Below are positions 1 to 12,855 of a stretch of DNA of 64,000 nucleotides, in pieces. The notes under the pieces are model-generated. The model had not been told where the DNA came from. It ran no database searches and saw only the letters and a list, made by a program, of their open reading frames with translations. Origin of the DNA: Otis tarda (taxonomy: Eukaryota > Chordata > Aves > Otidiformes > Otididae); assembly GCA_026413225.1 (NCBI GenBank), contig CM048591.1:44869303-44933302 (forward strand), written 5' to 3'. Positions within the stretch are counted from its first letter, which is position 1; each line of letters begins with the position of its first letter. A program made the position numbers and the translations under genes.

Positions 1-679
1 AGAAGGATTTCCAGCAATGACAAAATTCAACAGACAGAAGATTTTCATAGACCTGTCAGTAGCTCAAGATATACTTTGATAAATATCTCAGTTTCTGCTT
101 CAGATATCATATGATGATGAATTCTTACGACACGTTTTTTGAACCTCAAAGGTTCAAAGGTTTCAGGTTTTGAACCTGAAAGGAAGATAAACACAAAAAC
201 AAGTAACACAGTACATAATCAATCTAACTCAGAAAATATGTTGAATGTTACCTCGTTTAACGGCTGCAGACAAGGAACCTTTCCTTTTACAAAAAAGATT
301 CATAGACTTTGCACTGGGGTGAAAAAAAAAAAAAAGAGCTTCAGATCCTTATAATTACGTATTGGAAAAAAATCCTAAATGCTTAAGATTCTCCCAGTTT
401 TCAAAGGCCCATCACCAAAACATTATGTTCCACAAATTTTATCTAAAGGATTCTTCACTGTAATATAGAGCAGTAACCATTATCTCATTTTCATTGTTCT
501 TCCACATCAAAAATGGCAGTTTGAAAAATTTTTAAGAGGAGTGAAAGGTACTGGTTTAACTACCTAAGTTTGTGAACCAAAACCGAAAATAAAAATGGCA
601 ACTTCTCCAAACACTTAAGAGGCATTGGTCTTCCCTAATCATCAGTTTAAATGGAAGACAAGCTGCACTGACAGTATTC
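1..679. other. Non-coding flank, nothing recognised
   Basis: AT-rich sequence with an A13 run near 322-334. The short open frames here resemble no protein I know. If the CpG island at 1.8-2.7 kb is the FANCC promoter, this stretch would be the start of FANCC intron 1, but nothing in it shows that directly. Confidence 0.4.
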
Positions 680-1342
680 AGCCCCGAGGACAAGGACTTG
701 GGGATGCCGGTGGACGAGAAGTTCAACATGAGCCAGCAACGTGCGCTTGCAGGCCAGAAAGACAACCACATGCGTGACCAGCAGGTTGAGACCCCACCTG
801 CAGTACTGCGTCTAGCTCTGGAGCCCTCAGCACAAGACATAAACCTCTTGGAGCAAGTCCAGAGGAAGGCCACGAAGACGATCAAAGGGCTGGAGCACCT
901 CTCCTATGAGGACAGGCTGAGAGAGTTGGGGCTGTTCAGCCTGGAGAAGAGAAGGCTCCGGGGACACCTTACAGCAGCCTTCCAGTACCTAAAGGGGGCC
1001 TACAAGAAGGACGGGGAGAAACTTTTTAGCAAGGCGTGTTGTGACAGGATAACAGGTAATGGTTTTTAAAGAGAAGGAGGTAGATTTAGACTTGATGATA
1101 AGAGAGAAATTTGGAAAATGATATAAGGAAGACATTTTTTACAATGAGGGTGGTGGAACACTGGCATAGGTTGCCCAGAGAGGTGGTGGATGCCCCATCC
1201 GTGGAAACATTCAAGGGCAGGTTGGATGGGACTCTGAGCAACCAGATTCAGTTGAAAATGTCCCTGCTTCTTGCACATAGGTTGGACTGGATGACCTTTA
1301 AAGGTCCCTTCCAACCCAAACGATTTATGGTTCTATGATTCT
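680..1342 (+). mobile_element. CR1 LINE, 5'-truncated 3' end
   Basis: This is a non-LTR retrotransposon remnant of the CR1 family. The plus strand reads through the end of the reverse-transcriptase ORF (peptides such as DLGMPVDEKFNMSQQ and YEDRLRELGLFSLEKRRLRG), then the usual CR1 3'UTR (GGTTGCCCAGAGAGGTGGT, GACCTTTAAAGGTCCCTTCC), and ends with the octamer-type tail TTCTATGATTCT at 1331-1342. An internal deletion near 770-785 removes the stretch that normally lies between the MSQQ block and the GWPxLExC-like block. The reading frame is broken and the element is dead. CR1 copies are normally truncated at the 5' end, as here. Confidence 0.9.
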
Positions 1343-1784
1343 GCAAAAGCATACTGTGCTGGAGTTCCTCCACTACAGCAGATGTCTGTGTGTGTCAGAC
1401 AGAACTGTACAAAAGTTGGCACATCTGCTAAATCACAAACAAAGCTGTAAACTTTTTACTCCCTCTCTCTGTAAACCATTTAGGGAGGCATCTATGTACT
1501 GTAGTTGCACTGATCTCATACACATATTACAAAATGGCATTTTATCACTCAGTTTCCAAAGTTCCTAGAACGTAGGGGAACAGAAAATACAGACAGTGCA
1601 GATGTGGAAGTCTGTCTCTTTCCAAATGTCTTCAGTACCAGATGACATTGACCAAGTACTAGCTGTTACCTGGGACACGCATGTGGCCCCATGTATTTCC
1701 ATTATCACAAACCATTCCCATCTTTGACAGCCCACAGCCTAGCCAGCATTCTCCCCAAAAACCTCAGCCCTTGTTTGTGGAAGT
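1343..1784. other. Short spacer between CR1 and the CpG island
   Basis: About 440 bp of mid-GC sequence with no repeat, RNA gene or coding exon that I recognise. Confidence 0.4.
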
Positions 1785-2151
1785 ATGACACGACTACTTT
1801 CCCCCTGCGTTAAGGCAAGAACGAGGCACAGCGACAGCAAGGCACAAAACACCCAACGACCACCTCACACGGGAGGGGGAAGCAGCGGGGGGAAGCCCCC
1901 GGGCCTGCAGCTCACAGGACGCACGATCCAGCGCAGCGCCGGCCTCGACGCCACGGCCGCCTTCGGCTGGCAGAGCGGAGAGCCCCGGGGCGGGGCGGCG
2001 CGGCTGGCCTCAACCCCTTGGTGCCCACGTCGGGCCCCCTGCGGCCGCTCCCTCCCCGCCAGCGCCCGCGGCCACAGCACCGAGCCCGGCGCAGGGCCCG
2101 CACTGTCCGGCTCGCCCACCACCATAGCCCCCGACCCGCGCGGGCGCAGCC

Positions 2152-2161
2152 ACGCATGCGC
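2152..2161. promoter_or_regulatory. NRF1-type palindromic site
   Basis: ACGCATGCGC is one base from the perfect NRF1 palindrome GCGCATGCGC and lies inside the CpG island, where NRF1 sites commonly drive TATA-less housekeeping promoters. Confidence 0.5.
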
Positions 2162-2410
2162 GGACCCCCTTCCCCGCGCCCCCTCCCCTTCGCCGGCGCG
2201 CCCGCGACCACCGAGGCGCGGCCAGCGAGGGCGGGACGGGCGAGGGACGCCGCTCCCCTTCCCGTCAGTGGAACGGTCTCCGCTACCCCCGAGCCCCCCG
2301 GCTCCGGGGGTGAGGTGCAGGCGCACCCCCTCCCCTGCCGCTGTACGGCCTCAGCGCGCGCGGCCCCCGCCCCTCGGCCCCCGGCCCCGCCCCCTCCCCA
2401 GCGGCTTACC

Positions 2411-2470
2411 CCCGCGGCCCGGCTCGCGCCGCCGGTTTGGAATTTTCGCGGGCTCTGCTCCTGCACACAC
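2411..2470 (-). ncRNA. Putative non-coding first exon (FANCC 5'UTR?)
   Basis: The minus-strand exon would end at about 2410-2411 just before GTAAGC. Its 5' end is unknown and the upper limit given is a guess placed just short of the NRF1 site. It carries no recognisable coding sequence. The assignment to FANCC rests only on vertebrate gene order and on the direction of the donor, so it is an inference. An unrelated lncRNA using the same island cannot be excluded. Confidence 0.25.
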
Positions 2471-2476
2471 CGGTGG

Positions 2477-2487
2477 TGCGCCTGCGC
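2477..2487. promoter_or_regulatory. NRF1-type site near the putative first exon
   Basis: TGCGCCTGCGC fits the TGCGCMTGCGC form of the NRF1 motif. It sits about 70 bp upstream, in the minus direction, of the strong splice donor at 2409-2408, a sensible promoter distance for a short non-coding first exon. Confidence 0.5.
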
Positions 2488-5400
2488 GGGGGGGCGTGCC
2501 GCCGCCGGCGCCCGCGGAGGGAGGGGGCCTTTAGGCGGCGGCGCGCAGCCGTGTCGGGCGCCGGCTCGGCACTTCTGCGCCTGGGCCTTCAGGTTCCCGC
2601 TTGATACGCAGGACCCCAGCCTGAAGCTGGAACGGAAGCTTCGTCGGCTTTCACCGCTGATGGGCTCAAAGGGCTCCTAGTGACTGGAAACGTACCCAAA
2701 AATTTAGTGGGTGAAACAGAGCGAGAGGAGTAAAGCCAGGTTTCACACTGTGTGTACAGCTAAGGTAGCAGCTCCACAGGGAAATCAACACGAGGGGGAC
2801 ACGATGCCCCCGATCCATCAGCCCACGACCCACCCTCCTGGTCTCTGACCATGAATTAATAAAGTCCTTTGGTTCTTTATGGTTAGACTAAGTGCAAAGC
2901 CTGTTAAACTGCTTGTTTTCAGTTTTGTCAATGTCAACAGGTCTCTTCACCCATGTGAAAAAACTGAAAACAGAGTACAGGTACCATAAATAAGAAACTT
3001 AGATTAAAAAAAAAATAGGGTTTGAAAAAATACCTGGTTTCTCTTAACTGAAATTTGTGCTGGTGCTAAAATGGGAAGTGCACACATGGTGTACTCAATT
3101 TGTTAAAGAGCAGCAGTAGTAAAACTACCAAGACCACTGTTGTGTCACTTAATCACCGTTGAATTATGCTGCTCCTCAAGGAAATCCTGATAATAATACC
3201 AACACTACACAATCTGACTACCTACAGCAGTTTTCCTCATCACTCCTTAACCCATGTACACACTCATACTTTGTTCGTGTCATTCCTCCTCTTCTGCTCA
3301 TCTGCTCAACTCCTCCTTTTCCCCCTTGTTTTCCTGCTCCTGACTGGTTTTACCTCCCCACTCACTACTTGCAATGAAGAGCTGGTGGGGCATTGTTACA
3401 GTATTTCCACCTGTCTTTTTGAGAAGCCATCAGTGCTTAAAAATTCTTTCTGTCCTAGCATTTTCCTCTTCCCAAATACATAGGCTTACACCACTGTGTC
3501 CTTTTTCCCTCCCTGAAGAAACTGTGGGTAGTGAGGCCCTCATTGCAATCCTACCTAAAGAAAAACAAAAATTATTTGAAAGAACACAGTCAGTAAGGGA
3601 AAACACTCTCTTTCTGGAACCTAGGTTGGAATGTTATCTTTTCAGATGGATTTTAAATTAAATCCCACTGACATCATGATTCTGCATTAGCAGGCTAGTT
3701 TGTATTAGATTTGTATTCAAGATTTGTACTCTGCATGAGCATAGCTGCTGCTAAAGCAGAAGTTGCTGTTTTTCTCTTTACAGTTTACCCAAACTCCTTA
3801 CTTTGGTTGAGGAGCTTTCTTCTAGTGAGATTTTATGCAGTGTGTCATCTTTTCTGATCACCACTGCTTTCAATTTTCTGAAAAATGAGACAAAATCCCC
3901 TTCAGTACAAAGGCAAATTGAACTTAACCCGTATAGTGAAATCCCCATGCATGAATGCTTATGTTATTTTTTTTTTACATTTCATCCTATCAAATCAGCA
4001 ACACCTGATGAATTAAATGCTTGTCTGTGGCAGTTTCAAAGTACTTTATTGGGAAACAGCAATTGCTTATCAGGCAACCCATCAAGACAAACTGGCGGGG
4101 ATGTTTCCCACACATCCAGCACATCTGCAGAACACTACTCAGAGCTTTGGGTGTAATGCCCATATTCACACTGTAAGTACAGTTCATAACTCATGCAAGT
4201 CTTTAATCATTCTACTTCTCTTTCTTGTCAAATGAAAATATGGGAGAATTTATATTTGTTTTCTACCATCAATTGTATTAACACTTCCTTAGATGTCAGC
4301 ATTATTAATTATTTTGTTGCTGAAACGTGTAACTGTTCTGGTAGAGTGGAAGAAGCTTGAATGGAAGAAGTTTGATAACATCATTTTTCATGTTTCTGAT
4401 TTAACATATTCCATTGTCGTCCAATGTCTCTTTCTATCCCATAGCCACAGAGTAGCAAAAAGCTGCTTTTGTTAATCAGCTTGATGTTTATACCATCAGT
4501 AGAGCCAATTTTCCTCTTGCTATGTGAGAAGCCATATCCCAGTTCTCATGCACACCCAGACATATGGTCAAAGATCATTGTAATATACCAGAAGCTGTGA
4601 AAAATAAACCCAGGAATTAAAAAAAAAAAAAAGGCATTTAAGAAGGTCATGGGAAAGAGTATAGTAGACAGATGTATAAAAATAGGAATAAATATAATAG
4701 CAAAGATGAAAGCAAATGACTAATATGCATAAACTCGAGTGGGTGGAAAGAACACTTGGTAGTTTTACCTGAAAATGACCCTCATTTTAAATAGTCGTCA
4801 AGTAAGTGGCAATGATATGAATAATAAATTAGGCAGTACAAATCAAGTAAATGCCAATACAAATGTTATGTTACTTCAGACATTCTGTATGCAGTTTGCC
4901 ACTCTCCTACATATAATAAATACAAAACATATGAGTGTTAAAAACATGTTCTAGAGACTATTTTTTGTAACCTTGATCTTTAATAGCAGGTACTACTACA
5001 CTAATCCAGCTGCCTAGTCTCAAACGGAGAATTGCCAATAGTAAATCTTTGGAACTTCCAAAAAATATTGGAAACTGCTAAAAGTCATCAGAAATAGTAC
5101 TGCTATAGATAAGAATGCCATGAATTCAAAACCTGAATATTTAGGAAAGGATCTTCCAAGTATCGGAGAATGGCTGGCTGCTCCCTGAGAACCTTAGCGA
5201 TCTCCTCTTTGCCAAGGTATGCTGCAAAAGTCCCTTGTTAAGCTTTGCACTTTGATGACATACAGCAGATACTACACTTTTGTTCAAGGCAAAATATCAC
5301 AATTTTGTCTTTTGGCCAGTATTTATTTGGTAGGAAAAAATCTCCTGTTGGGCAAAAAGGAGGAAATACATCTTTGACGGGTTTTGGTTAAGAAAAATTT

Positions 5401-8400
5401 AAAAAAAAAAAAGTGCCAGCTGTTTGAAGCTGCTCAGAGGTTTGGAATGTTAGAATAAATACTGGGGGAGATGGATTGATGGGCCAAACAGCAGGTGAGG
5501 CACACAAAGGTGCATGGTAAATATAATTTATCAGTGCACATGACCACCACATATGTAACACATTTTATGCACATTATAATGATTAGCTAAATCATTAATG
5601 CTTATCCTCATATAGGTCTGTGGATAGTTTAAAATGGTTGTTACAAGACAACAAGGAGCTAACTTAGCTGCTGCATACATATTGTTGTCCTTTATGAATG
5701 GAAGTGGAGCTGCCCCAGTATTATAGTAGTAAACAAAGCATTGGTAGTATTCAAGAGGTTTCCTGTCCTTCCAGTGAAGACCACAGTGTGTAACAAGTCA
5801 CCGATACGTTTCAGTTTACTGCTGCTTGCTAGCCACATTATGGGATTTCTGAATAGGCAGATGTGTCATTTCTAGCTGGTGACTAGATCTTTGAAAATTT
5901 TGCCACTAAAATACTGTATTTTGGGCAACTGTAATAGCTAAGCATACTAACATCCTTGAGTTCCAGGTGTTCATTCTCTCCCATATCTCCCATTCACTTT
6001 CCAGTATAATTTCAAGGTTCAGCATTGCTTATGCTTTCTGTGCTGTTCTATGAAAGAAACAAAGAACCGTCTTTACTAAGGTGAAGTGGAGTTGCTTGGA
6101 GGCAGCACGCTCTGCAAATCTAGTTGACGGTCTTTAAGAGCAGTGTGTGCCACACAGTCTTTATGTTGACACTGGAATAATTTTCCCTCTCCTTTGGATT
6201 GCTGATTTACTTGTTGTTCCTTTTGATTTGATGTTCTGGGAACATTTACTTGCTCCTAAGAAGGGCAGGAACATCTGCTGTGTTCTGTGTCCCAAGTGAT
6301 AGATGAATACATTTGATTTCTTAACACAAATCCTATCAACTCTTTAGCTGAGGAGCCTCTGCAAGGTTCTAAAAAATTGGTCATGAATAGGCCCATAGTA
6401 TTTAATGCTCCTTAAACCAGACCTTAGGAGTTTCCTCATATCTATTAAAGCTGTGCCCTTGGTATTTCTTAGTCTTGTATAGAACATATGCTCATAAGGA
6501 TAAAATTTGGAAATGATACCATATATCAATCAATTAGCTAACCTTAACACAATCAAGATTTTCATAATAACGTCTCATTGCGTATCTTTCCAATATGTCC
6601 AATATTCTCCAATATTAGAGAAGCTGAAGTATGTAGCTTGGTGATTGATTATATTTCTATATAGAATTTATAAACTTCCTCATGGGAAATAGTCCTGAAA
6701 ATAATTGCTTTCCCTGTACCTGTCTGCACTCTCAGCAGGTGCTATAGAAAAAAAATAACATTAGTGAAATTAATCATTTCCAAGACACTGAGACAGCCAA
6801 GATGTAAGAATCTCCATGTTGTCCTGCTGCTGTTGTGTACCAGTTGACACTTCATGAATAATGGAGGGCGTTTCCAAAGCTTGGTCTGCAGGAACTAGGC
6901 ACAGTGCATAGGAGCAGAGAGCTTACTCATTTCTGTGGTGTTCCCTGTTGATACTCTGAAAAGTTTCTATGGCATATACAGAAGGAGCATAGAATACTTG
7001 CTGTGGAATGGAAAGTTAATGACTTTGCCTTGATTTGTTCTGTTACTGACAGTTGTTAGCAATATGAAATACTTTAGTGAGAATTTCAGTTTCATGTGTG
7101 TGACTATATTCCTTCTTGCTTTCTATAAAACACTCTCCTTAACTAGAAGAGCTATTTACACATTCTAGAACCTGAAAAGTTTTAGCAAAATTTAAGATAA
7201 TAAAAAGGGAAATACTGATTTTACTGGCAGCAAGCAGGAGCCAAAATAACAAATCAACAAAATGGGATAAAGATCACACTTGAACCAAACAGAGGTTTGG
7301 AGGTGTGGGAAACTGCCTGTTGAGAATCAGAATGTAGCTACAAAAGTTTGTGTTCTTTTATTCAAACTCTTGTCTAGTCATGAATCATTAAATTTTAGAA
7401 AATTAAGTTACCATCATAATTTAAAGTACATCAGTGAACTTAAAGATATCACACACTGAAAGTCTTCAGTTTTTTTCCTTTGCAAACTTGAGTATTACAA
7501 GTGAGATTTTCAGATTAAGAAATTAAATCTCAATTAATTTATTTTTCTTCACAGTTTAAAAGTATGAGACAGCTGATCACTTGTTGAAACTTAAATTTCA
7601 AACAAGCCCACAACACTGTAAAATACTGCTAGTAAAAGAGTTTATAAGTTTATAAGCAATCTCATGCAGGCATCTTTAGCTAATCAGTTTGAGGAATAAT
7701 TTCCATGGTCTGCATTTTTCAGTGTTTGCTGAATGCTGTGTATGATCCTTTGTTGACAGTAAGATAGGCCAGTCTGCTAGTGTAGCCTTCATGCCTTTGC
7801 AAATTACATGTTTTTTTAGTGTGAGATCCCTGCCTCATAAAAAAAAAAGTTCCTAAACAGGGATTCCCTTCAAAATGGAAAAGATCTCCACTTACTAAGT
7901 ATTAAAGTAACTACCAAAATTGTACATAGCAAATCTGTAGAATTATAGTAATCTGAGTGTGAGTCAAAACACAGCTGAAACAATACAGCTCTGTGGCAGA
8001 AAACAAGAACTGCAGTTTCTGGTTTGCCAGGTTTGCCCCTATATTCCCTCTATATTAACTGAAAACCTCGTATTTCTCATGCCTTCATTTAGTTTCTTGG
8101 ACACTACGATACGGTGCTTCCTTGACCTCCTAAAGGAAATACAATTCCAATATTCCAGTGCCTTCACTGCTTCTTTAAACAGTTTGTCATCCACACTCCT
8201 TTGCCTGCAATACTCATAAGTTGCAAATCTGTGGAATTCACTCTTTCATAAATCTCCTCTCAGTTGTTTTAGCAATCCTTCTTCCTTTATTGGTATTAAC
8301 CTTTCTTTAACCTTGTCTATCTTCAGATTTAGTCCCTTCCTTGTGACATCGCAGACAGAATATCAATTTGTTTTCCATCATTCTCTCATTAAAGCAGTGT

Positions 8401-11400
8401 TCCTTTGTTTCCTTAATTTCCTTGTTGCATTAACTAAATATTTACATTGGATCACCTTTAAATGGTCTATAATTTAATACGGTGAATCTGATTCACAACT
8501 GATAATCATTTACACACATATAATGCATCATTAAACAAAACCAGAACATGCATACATTCAAAAGTGCTTTATACAGCTTTGTACAGACCATGTAAATCCT
8601 GATTTAAAGGCATTGTTTCAGATATATCTATAAATGCAAGGTGTTTATGCAAATACATGATATATAATAAAATAGCAAAGACAAATACTGTATTATGATG
8701 GAGATAAGGTTGAAAATATGTATCTATAAATTACAAATTAAAAAATGCAAGACAAATGGCATTGATTTAGCCCAAATCTGAGCATCACAATGCAAAGTTA
8801 TTAATTAACATCACACATAAAATAAATCTAAATGTATTAAGAAACACAAAGTAAGACCCAAAAATTTAATAAGGGTGTTCATGCAATAATCACAGGTTTA
8901 AGGCATAGAGTTTATTGCTCCATACAAGATGTTATTAATTTTGCAAATAGTTGCCTGCCCCCTGTTTCTTTTGTACCCATAATGTCACACTTGTTTTCTT
9001 TCAGCAGTATCCTTGGAAACTTGCTCAAGAGCTTCAGCTCAAATCTAGATTTAACTATGCATTTCCTTATATTTACATACTTCTTTCACTTCATAAGACA
9101 TAAAATAACTCTGGTTGCAGCTACAATGTCATTAGAGGTTCTTTAAAATTTGATCTCATAAAATAGTTTTTGACATGAAATAATATGATATCAAATGAGA
9201 ATATGAAGCTGAATCCCCTCCCTACTAAGTGCTACTATATGGAGCTCATAGTGACCTAAAAGTACGTGCTGGCAACCTTCTTGCCTATGAAACTCTTATC
9301 TGAAATTCACTGGTCTGGACAGAGTATCAAATAAAGAAATTATGCGGAGAGCCCTGTAAATTAAGCTGTAATGTATCCATGCTTTAGGTGCTCCTCAGTT
9401 CTCTTGTGTCAGTCTGCCTAGCAGTGAGGGAAAGGCTGCGTGAGGGAGCCTTTCAGTTACTGATACCTGAGCTGACATAAAACTGCAGAATCCACAATGA
9501 GCAATAAAGCTAGTGTAAGCAATCTGGCATCCATAGGTAACAGCTCAGAGTTACCTATCTACGTACTACTGCTGCAGACAGATAACCCAGCTTGCTATAC
9601 CAGTGTCCCGATACACTATGGTAATGTCTTTGCTCCTAAACTACAGTTCAAACAAATGAGAACAGAAGAATAATTAATATTTCCAATCTTAAAGTTTAAA
9701 CATTTAGAAATACCAACTATTCTTAATTCCTTAAATCTCAAGAGTCCTAAAAATGTTTCTGTAACTAGGCTTTTACTTCAGAGGATTGGATTGTACACAT
9801 AAACCAAATGGCCAAAAACATTTGGAAAAACTGAAGAAATAGGTGATATTTGACTGTAAGAGAATAGAGGTTGCATTCTGTTTCCCTATGAGCTCCACCT
9901 ATGCCTGAATGTAAAATGTGTCCAGCCTGACCTCCCCAAAAAGCTAATGACCAGAGCATCTGTTTCTATCCTATCTATAAATGTTACTCTCTCTCCTTGA
10001 AGTCACAGTGCCTTATGTACAAGCATACTATAGGCAGTAAAATTATATTCAAAATGCAACTAGTGGGCAATTAATTTTGTGGCGAGTGCACTGGATAAAC
10101 CACAAATCTTCTAAGTGGCTGAAAGCATTTTATTTCCTTCCTCTAAGTGGCACTTTTCCCCCATATGGTAAATGAGCAAAATGATACTGGCATCATAAAA
10201 TGCCCTAGGAATAAGGACTAAGGAACACAATGCAAAAAGTAAGTCTAATATTTATTGTAGAGGAAAAAAGACATTCAAACAGTAGGAGTCAAGAAGCCTG
10301 GTTCCTCAGAGTCTTTGTTAATTGGCTTTGTGATTTCTAGAATGTTATTAACCTTTGCCTTTTCCATGCACTAAGTAAATACTAGTAAGGCCACAATTAA
10401 AAGTAAAAAAAAAAACCAAAATTAAAGCGTCAGTAGCTTTAGTAACTGAGTAGGAAAATTAAAGTGTCACTGGGAAAGTATCTAGAATGTAAAAAGGCTT
10501 CTCAGTGAGTGTATTTACTGGAAACCTATGGGATAGAGCAGTGAAATGTTCTAAATAGGATAGTATGTAGCTGTACATTACAGCATATGAAACGCTGCAA
10601 ACAAGTAACTAAATTAGTTAGGAAAATGTTCTCTATCTTCATTGGTTCCAACTTCCTCAATATTAAAAACCTATGTAGGGGCTGCAGCATTACTTATCAC
10701 CTCCCAAAAACCCTTCTCCATGCCACAGAGTGAGAGCAAAGCTGTTGGTGGGAACAGATAGTCAAAAGGATGAGGAGACTGGGAGCTTGACCCCGATCTG
10801 GAATTTTTCTCAGGCTGTAACAAGGGTGGAGCAAAAACTCCACCAGCAAGACCTTGCCCTTGTGCTGCTGCTGACATCTTGACAATTCAAGTTTGTCAGG
10901 CACTCTGTTCAGCGATGGCCGCTCTAGCTCCAACAGGAATCAAAAATGGAACACAATTAAATGCTGCTTCGAGTTGTTCCAGTGCATTAATGGGAATGGG
11001 AAAGACATGTGAAGACTGATCTGTAACTGGATAATGGTGTGATACCCATTTGTCAAGGAATAAAGAAAGCCTAATTAAGAAACATCAGGGAGAAAACATA
11101 AGAGGTTTGTTCTTTTAATAAAGTCTGCAACCCCTGAGAAAAAGGTTTTAAGATGTCATTTTCCTACCTTCATCAGTGCTCTATTTAAAATTGTAGTAAA
11201 ATCTATTAGTCCTTGTTCAGAGAACTTGTAACCATGTTAGATCTAGAAAAGTCATAGTAGACCAGTTACAGATAATGACATAAATAAAAGGATTGCTGCT
11301 GTGAAATATTCTGTCAGAAAAACTATTTTTTCTGTCAACTGAGGATTTGAGGTGATGAAATCTCTAGCTTTATGCTCATCGCCAGTTTTCATTCATATGC

Positions 11401-12819
11401 ACATGATAAAATTCCTTAACCAACATGTGTTAAAAATAATCTTTCATTTTATATTTAGCACTGTTACAAATCTGTAGTATCAGTCTCCTCTCATTCATAA
11501 TTTTAAACCAGGCAGGTTTAACACTGGCTTGTTATGAATTAATTTCAGGCTTCAGAAACTGTTGCTTCTGTACAGTGCAACTGCATGCCTAGCAAAGCCT
11601 TCTGTACAGCCTTTCCTGATAGCCTGGCAAAGCCCTTGGTCCTGTGCTTAAGGTTAGGCAGAGGACTGTGGCAAGTGACAGTGCAACTGATGTGTACACT
11701 GTTAAAAACAAGCTTACACAGCTTCTCAGCATCAGGACTAACTTCCTCAGCACCTCACTAATGCTTGTGCTTGAATGGGAAATTGTGGCCTGAATGCACC
11801 CCCTTTGAGCACATGGCTGGAAGAGAGCAAGCCAGAAAATCTGGCTTTAGCTGCGTGATTCCCCTGGCTTATCCGTCACTGGGTCTGTTTCTTCATCCTT
11901 CTGGTTACTAATGTCTCTGTGGATGTTTGTGAAGACATGGCAGAAATCAAGACTTCCATTGTCTGTCTCATCTACTTCAGTAACCAAACATTCTCCTCTT
12001 AAGTCTGCTGCAGCATGCAGCCATTGCAGATAAGGCTATATACCGCCTTAGATGTTGTATCTACACAATAAGACTTAATCACAAACTACTTATATGAGCT
12101 TTTTTTTTTCTTTCTTCTTCTTTTTTGCATATTGGAGCTATGGTGGCAGACATTTGCAGACTTTTGACATGTTTCCCCAGATGATTAGTAAATGTCCACA
12201 AAATTCATATCCTCTTGGCCACACTAGCAGTGGGCAATGAGACAGCCCTAAGGGTGTCTAATTTGTCAGGGACATACTGAGAGTATGCGTCTTCTTACCC
12301 CTGTCTGTTATGAAATAGGCTATTTTCCCAGCAACCAAAATCATCTTTGCTTACTTTTTTTCAGAACCCTTGGCTTGTAAATATTTTTGAGCCTTTTCTG
12401 AAGGAAGGTACTATGTGAATTTGACAATAATAATATTTTCTCTGCTATTTACAGTCTAGGTTGTCATGCTGTTAAGAAGTAACAATCAAGGAACAGAGCA
12501 TTTCCTAGGAATTAATGGCTGGCTGAGCAGAGTTTAAAGCCTAAGGTACAGCCAGAGGCTATTAACTCCAGCTGGTCATTAAAAATCCTTCGGAAATACC
12601 TTGCTCTAAGGTCAGTATTACTGTTAAAACAAATGTAGCCAGACGGATTTATTTCATGGGTTGCATTTTCATTTGGTATGCACAGGGCTTTTCTGGAGAA
12701 TTTACACCTTCTTAACATTAGCCAGCCAATTACTTGAGTCACCTCTCAGCATTCCAGTCATACAGTTTTAATTATACTTATTATGAAAAATGAAAGCAAA
12801 GCATTCTGACAACTTCAGA

Positions 12820-12855
12820 TTATCTGATTACCTGATTCAGTTTATCTGATTATCT
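12820..12855 (-). promoter_or_regulatory. Cluster of three GATA motifs
   Basis: TTATCT, the complement of AGATAA, occurs at 12820-12825, 12842-12847 and 12850-12855 within a small CTGATTA-rich imperfect repeat. Three motifs in 36 bp is more than expected by chance, but a short AT-rich repeat could create them without function. Confidence 0.3.

Larger units (their letters stand above)
1800..2670. promoter_or_regulatory. CpG island promoter, probably FANCC
   Basis: This is the only strongly GC-rich, CpG-dense block in the left 20 kb. It holds GC boxes (GGGGCGGGGC near 1987, CCCCGCCCC near 2384) and two NRF1-type motifs (ACGCATGCGC at 2152-2161 and TGCGCCTGCGC at 2477-2487). Such islands mark housekeeping promoters. 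On the minus strand a strong donor (GGGG|GTAAGC) ends a possible exon at 2410, whereas no comparable plus-strand donor was seen, so transcription leftward is favoured. In human, FANCC lies 3' of PTCH1 on the same strand and starts with non-coding exons, which fits this position and direction. The long open frames inside the island on both strands are by-products of high GC and are not called as genes. Confidence 0.65.

Noticed and set aside
698-1069. 123-codon plus-strand open frame
   Set aside because: It is the decayed end of the CR1 reverse-transcriptase ORF and not a host gene.
1785-2680. Long open frames of 150-250 codons on both strands in the GC-rich block
   Set aside because: Their composition is almost all Pro, Arg, Gly and Ala, they overlap in several frames, and no domain is recognisable. 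Stop codons are rare in CpG islands, which explains them.
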